Part shown: one piece after another, positions 60,524 through 64,000 of the stretch | Layout of the letters: the number at the start of each line of letters is the position of its first letter | How positions within the stretch are numbered: the stretch's first letter is position 1 | DNA from: Melioribacteraceae bacterium | GTDB taxonomy: Bacteria; Bacteroidota; Ignavibacteria; Ignavibacteriales; Melioribacteraceae | Length of the DNA: 64,000 nt | Direction of reading: 5' to 3' | Assembly (NCBI GenBank): GCA_016342755.1 | Contig: JAEINS010000011.1 | Coordinates: forward strand, 62,001 to 126,000 | Program-made: the position numbers and the translations under genes | The notes under the pieces: generated by a model | Database searches by the model: none | Told to the model about the DNA's origin: nothing | The model's input: the letters and a program-made list of their open reading frames with translations, nothing else

Positions 60524-61216
60524 CTACTTCTCCAGCAAAGCAATCTTAATTTTTTCTAATTTTGAATGCAATTGGTTTTTATTTTTCTCAGACAATTCTA
60601 ATTTACCCAGACTTTGTAATTCTTCATTAGCTTCACTAAAAAGCCTTAGATCAATAAGTATATCGGTAAAATAAATACGGTCATTAAAATTTGTTAATGT
60701 TGATGGATGTTTTCTGTAAGTCTCTCTTGCAGTAACTAAAGCCGATTCTTTATATCCGCTTTTAGCAAGCTGTTTAGCTCCGTTTAATAACTTTACGCCA
60801 AGATAAACACTTGTAGCCTCTGTAGCCTCAACTGATTTTTCCACACCCTTATTTTCACCATACACGGCTGTGTTTTTTACATTGCTCTTGCTGTCTTTTT
60901 GGGGAATTGCCCGTATATCCTCCATTGCCAACGCAAGCAGAAGATCATCCATGCTCATATTTTTAACTTTTGAAATATCGATTGCCGAGTTGCTTTCCAA
61001 AACAAAATTGGTAGTATTGTTACTTATTTTAATAAATGATTTTTCTTCAGTAACAATTAAATCAGTTGAATTTAGTTTTTTACCGGAAGTAACATTTTCC
61101 CAGTTTTCTGAAGTTCCCCGAAGCATTTTCACAGTTCCTGAAACTTTATCAACTTTAAAATCCTGAGCTGAAATATTTATTGAGCATATAATTATTAAAA
61201 GAATTAACCTTTTCAT
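60524..61216 (-). CDS. FecR-like exported protein
   Basis: A 230-aa exported protein (signal peptide MKRLILLIIICSINISA-Q). Residues ~20-90 resemble a FecR-type domain (VSGTVKMLRGTSENWENVT, GKKLNSTDLIVTEEKSFIKI), a fold found in periplasmic signal or scaffold proteins; the C-terminal part (~120-230) is helical. ATG 61216 is chosen because GGAG lies 6 bases upstream, rather than the earlier TTG/ATG codons. It follows the barrel/transglutaminase gene by 13 bases and is probably co-transcribed. Probable role: envelope anchor or sensor; not established. Confidence 0.65.
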   Translation of the reverse strand: MKRLILLIIICSINISAQDFKVDKVSGTVKMLRGTSENWENVTSGKKLNSTDLIVTEEKSFIKISNNTTNFVLESNSAIDISKVKNMSMDDLLLALAMEDIRAIPQKDSKSNVKNTAVYGENKGVEKSVEATEATSVYLGVKLLNGAKQLAKSGYKESALVTARETYRKHPSTLTNFNDRIYFTDILIDLRLFSEANEELQSLGKLELSEKNKNQLHSKLEKIKIALLEK

Positions 61217-61229
61217 TTTCATCTCCAAA

Positions 61230-63236
61230 TTAGTAGATGTCTATTATTTCTACTTTATTCTTTACTAAGCCTAAATCAGTAATAGCTTCTTTATAAAATT
61301 GTAGTGCCCCAATTTCCCACGAGGAATTGAAGTTCACAAAAGAAGTTGTCTCAATTGGTATCCATATTTCATCTATATTCTGATTGTTTTTTCTGATAAA
61401 TATTTTTTTATCGTTGTTGGTAATAAGTGAACTTTGATCCGGTTTTAATTTTGTGTTAACCAATAAACTAACATGCGATATTTTGTCTTCGTTTTTATAA
61501 TCTATAAACGCTGTTTCAATTCCTATTCCTTCAAGCATAGCGGCAAAACAGACAGTTAAGTCATCACAATCTCCGCCTTTAATATTCAATGTTTCGGAAG
61601 GGAACTGAACATATTCAACCGCCGATCGCGGGTCAGATACATATAACATTTGTTTCGCAAAATTTTCGAATAATATTTTGATTTTTACAAAGTTTTCTAA
61701 ATCAGAAACAGAATTTTCAATTTCAGTTCTATTATTATTTAGAATTTGTTTTGAATATTTTGAAATGAAATTGAGATCGCTGTTAACAAAATGTTTCAGA
61801 TTAATAATTTTTCCATCCCAGCTATTTTTATCATTTATTAAAATAGGTTTCTGAATTTCGTCATCAGGCTCATTATTTTCAGTTGTCAGGTAAAAGTGTA
61901 CATCCGAAATTGTTCTGGAATTTATTAAACTGAACTCTTCGCCAATAATTGTATAAAAAGGTATTTCGAAAGTATCGCGCGGAGAAGCCTTTATTATTGG
62001 TGAATATACAGCTTCCTTATTTAAGTTTCTTATATAGCTGGATGGTTTTACTGTTATGGTTTCATTGGTCAGATTTATTACGGTAGCGGTTGCAAACGGT
62101 TTAGTTAAATAATTTTCAGCAAGTGTCGGGAAAATCTGTTCATCGGCTTTTAAACTAATAATTTTAACTTTCTTTTCCGGTTTAAAGGAAAGGGCTAAAT
62201 TCATTGCAAGCAGAATTCTATCATTGCTATATCGGTTATTTATAATATTCCCGATTCCAAGATTTTTAAAATTATCTTTAGATAATGAAGTTTTATTGTT
62301 GTTCATAAAAATTGAACCAATTGCCGAAATGCTCAAAAAATTGTTTGAGTAATTTATTGACGGTGTTACTGAAGAGATCAGGTCATCAATATTATTATTG
62401 TGCGAAGCTGAAATTCCAAAAGAGATGTTCCCAATTCCCGTACTAAATCCTCCATTTAAACCAACCATATACGAGTTATTAGTTTCATAAAATGATTGAA
62501 GAGAAATATTTTTATAAGGGTTAATAGTTAATCCGAAGATTACTTCTTTATTAGTATTCAAATCGGAATATTTTTTTTCTGATATATCCGCTTCTTTAAC
62601 TGTAAAAAGGTTAACTGATTGAATACTGACTTTCATTAATTCGTTATAATTATAGGTTGCTCCAATGTCACCAATCCAGTAATCAGTTTTTTTTATTTCT
62701 GTTACCGGAACAAAATACGCGGTCTCTTCCGTATCGTAATAAATATCTAAAACATCTTCTTCAGTTTTTTGCTGAAAAAGTCTGACAGAAAATCCTATAG
62801 AAAAATTTTCTCCGAAGCTATGAGAATAACCTGCACCAAAAATTTCTTTGTATTCAAATAAATTGCTCAAAGATTTTGCTTTAGTTGTATCATCCAGTAT
62901 AAGTTCAATTCCAGTATTAATAATAAATTTTGCCAAAATACCGGGAGTATATCTGGCGTAGAAGTAATCATTATTAAGTTTTTTGCCTAAAGAAATTAGA
63001 AAAATGTTTGATGAAACATTTCCATCATTTACTTCAGCTCCGTATATAGCTGAAAATTCCCAGTCTTTATTTAAAGAATAGTTTCCTGCATTCGATTCAA
63101 AGCTGTTTAATCTAAATTCAGAATTTATTTGGTTTGATGAAAAACCAAACAACTCGTATGAATGCTGACTATATGTAAGTTTAGTAAGCAACATCATAAT
63201 TAGCAGCGATATAATTAGTTTTTTATTACCTGACAT
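61230..63236 (-). CDS. Outer-membrane barrel-like protein fused to a transglutaminase-like domain
   Basis: A 668-aa exported protein. A signal peptide (MMLLTKLTYS-Q) is followed by about 330 residues of beta-strand-rich, barrel-like sequence (many GIGNISFGISA-type and aromatic-ended strands). A middle beta domain spans ~350-500. The C-terminal part (~500-640) has a transglutaminase/papain-like fold: the Cys of GGDCDDLTVCFAAMLEGIGI (about residue 559), the His of ISHVSLL (about 588), and an Asp/Glu-bearing IWIPIETTSF strand (about 630). These three provide the catalytic Cys-His-Asp pattern. It overlaps the upstream gene by 11 bases. A surface or periplasmic cross-linking or peptide-cleaving role is possible. 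Confidence 0.75.
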   Translation of the reverse strand: MSGNKKLIISLLIMMLLTKLTYSQHSYELFGFSSNQINSEFRLNSFESNAGNYSLNKDWEFSAIYGAEVNDGNVSSNIFLISLGKKLNNDYFYARYTPGILAKFIINTGIELILDDTTKAKSLSNLFEYKEIFGAGYSHSFGENFSIGFSVRLFQQKTEEDVLDIYYDTEETAYFVPVTEIKKTDYWIGDIGATYNYNELMKVSIQSVNLFTVKEADISEKKYSDLNTNKEVIFGLTINPYKNISLQSFYETNNSYMVGLNGGFSTGIGNISFGISASHNNNIDDLISSVTPSINYSNNFLSISAIGSIFMNNNKTSLSKDNFKNLGIGNIINNRYSNDRILLAMNLALSFKPEKKVKIISLKADEQIFPTLAENYLTKPFATATVINLTNETITVKPSSYIRNLNKEAVYSPIIKASPRDTFEIPFYTIIGEEFSLINSRTISDVHFYLTTENNEPDDEIQKPILINDKNSWDGKIINLKHFVNSDLNFISKYSKQILNNNRTEIENSVSDLENFVKIKILFENFAKQMLYVSDPRSAVEYVQFPSETLNIKGGDCDDLTVCFAAMLEGIGIETAFIDYKNEDKISHVSLLVNTKLKPDQSSLITNNDKKIFIRKNNQNIDEIWIPIETTSFVNFNSSWEIGALQFYKEAITDLGLVKNKVEIIDIY

Positions 63237-64000
63237 TAATTCTGATATTATGAATACTTTGTGCCATAAAATAGTTGTCCGATAAATTATCTAAACTTTT
63301 TAATTCAGTTGTAACAGTTCTAATAAGTGTTACAACCAAAATATCGAATCCATCGAAATTGATTGCGTTTGTAAGAGATGCCGGTATATTATAAACTCCG
63401 TCATCCGGCGAACTAAACCTGTAAATAGGACGCAATGGTGAATCTAAATCTTTCATGCTGCCGATTGCAATTTCAATTTGTCCGTTATTGGTTCCGTCCC
63501 AGCGTATTCTAATTTCACTGTTTTGGTTTTTGCCTGCTTTACGAATAGTCACATTTCCATTTATTTTTTCCGGAGTAGGAAAGTTATAAGTAATAGTGCT
63601 GCCTATATATGCATCAAGTGTAAATTCGATTGTGGAACCGTAAGGCAAGTCCGCTTCATTTTGATTAAAATAAATTCTGGAAACCAGATTATGTCTGATC
63701 CCGAAAATAGAATCTGTTTTAATCATAAAATCATTTTCAAAAGATAATTTATTGCCGGTTTTATTTGCTTTAACTTTATTAAAATATACATCACCTAAAA
63801 TTCTTCCAAAATACCCTATTATTTTATTTTCAATAACCAGAGGTGAATTTTTATCAAAAAAGAGTGCGTCGTAATAATTTTTGTAAACGTCAGTTTTTTG
63901 ATAAGTTGTCCGGGTTCCTGTTGCTGTTATTAGATTTGTATATAAATCCCCGGCATCTGTTATTGTGCCTGTGCTGTCGTAGCCTGCTTCATCTTCAGGA
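63226..64000 (-). CDS. C-terminal part of a large exported-type protein, 5' end outside window
   Basis: A frame open from the window edge to the stop at 63226-63228, at least 257 codons, with no stop up to base 64000; an internal ATG at 63726 is probably not the start. The sequence is beta-strand- and Asn/Asp-rich (GTITDADGDLYTNLITATG, SPDDGVYNIPASLTN), the look of extracellular adhesin or cell-surface repeat proteins. There is no T9SS sorting tail at the end. It overlaps the next gene by 11 bases, suggesting one operon of three genes with the barrel/transglutaminase and FecR-like proteins. Confidence 0.65.
   Translation of the reverse strand, partial: PEDEAGYDSTGTITDAGDLYTNLITATGTRTTYQKTDVYKNYYDALFFDKNSPLVIENKIIGYFGRILGDVYFNKVKANKTGNKLSFENDFMIKTDSIFGIRHNLVSRIYFNQNEADLPYGSTIEFTLDAYIGSTITYNFPTPEKINGNVTIRKAGKNQNSEIRIRWDGTNNGQIEIAIGSMKDLDSPLRPIYRFSSPDDGVYNIPASLTNAINFDGFDILVVTLIRTVTTELKSLDNLSDNYFMAQSIHNIRINVR

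Noticed and set aside
1-64000. rRNA genes, CRISPR arrays, insertion-sequence transposases or prophage genes in the window
   Set aside because: None seen on either strand; the only RNA genes found are the two tRNA-Arg genes and the partial copy.

Overview
This is an AT-rich chromosomal segment from a Gram-negative member of the Bacteroidota/Chlorobiota (FCB) superphylum. The best fit by pattern is the Ignavibacteria, but this is inference because no marker gene such as 16S rRNA is present. The supporting evidence is: secreted proteins ending in type IX secretion (T9SS) sorting domains with the YPNPFNP motif, a DUF2723/TMEM260-like membrane protein, Bacteroidota-style AMP nucleosidase, many exported proteins ending their signal peptides in A-Q, frequent TTG/GTG starts, and TAnnTTTG promoter-like boxes upstream of several genes.

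Layout. 1-5061: an envelope glycan cluster (DUF6165 tail, two GT9 heptosyltransferase-like proteins, a WaaE-like GT2, a CDP-glycerol-transferase-like protein and a convergent Stealth-type phosphotransferase). 5220-9201: an MsbA-like ABC exporter, NAD kinase and a SpoIIE-type phosphatase. 9236-20719: one minus-strand run of eleven genes, hemX/ccsA-like, hemA, C, D, E, N, H, G, B, L and a bacterioferritin. It encodes the whole C5 route from glutamyl-tRNA to protoheme through protoporphyrin, with an inverted repeat just upstream. 20871-23377: a small zinc-ribbon protein and a chorismate mutase / prephenate dehydratase / ACT / DAHP synthase fusion. 23396-26625: two T9SS cargo genes, the first broken by one in-frame TAA, and an outer-membrane barrel.

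27070-32893: mixed housekeeping and membrane genes: cupin, MscS-family channel, EamA transporter, an acetolactate decarboxylase made as a predicted lipoprotein, a PH-domain membrane protein, AMP nucleosidase and a PAP2 phosphatase. 33037-37355: hybrid histidine kinase, YjbQ, a LOG-like protein and a third GT9. 37459-43757: DUF2723 protein, CDP-alcohol phosphatidyltransferase, thioesterase and two FKBP prolyl isomerases. 43797-46472: FeoAB iron uptake, with two FeoA-like units in one chain. 46602-57845: M28 peptidase with PDZ, sortilin-like propeller protein, PepSY protein, several lipoproteins and orphan proteins.

58088-60469: two adjacent tRNA-Arg genes (CCG and CCT anticodons). The CCT gene is the site of what looks like a small insertion: an 81-bp perfect direct repeat (5' part of the tRNA plus its upstream flank) brackets about 2.1 kb carrying two genes, a YbjQ-like/zinc-ribbon protein and a YbjQ-like lipoprotein, with no integrase visible. 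60524-64000: a FecR-like exported protein, an outer-membrane-barrel protein joined to a transglutaminase-like domain, and the C-terminal part of another large protein running off the window.

Iron and heme form a loose theme (heme operon with terminal bacterioferritin, FeoAB, PepSY protein). Surface glycan assembly is the other (three GT9 enzymes, Stealth, MsbA-like exporter, PAP2, DUF2723). Coordinates of inverted and direct repeats were read base by base. Family names come from motif recognition only; no database search was possible.
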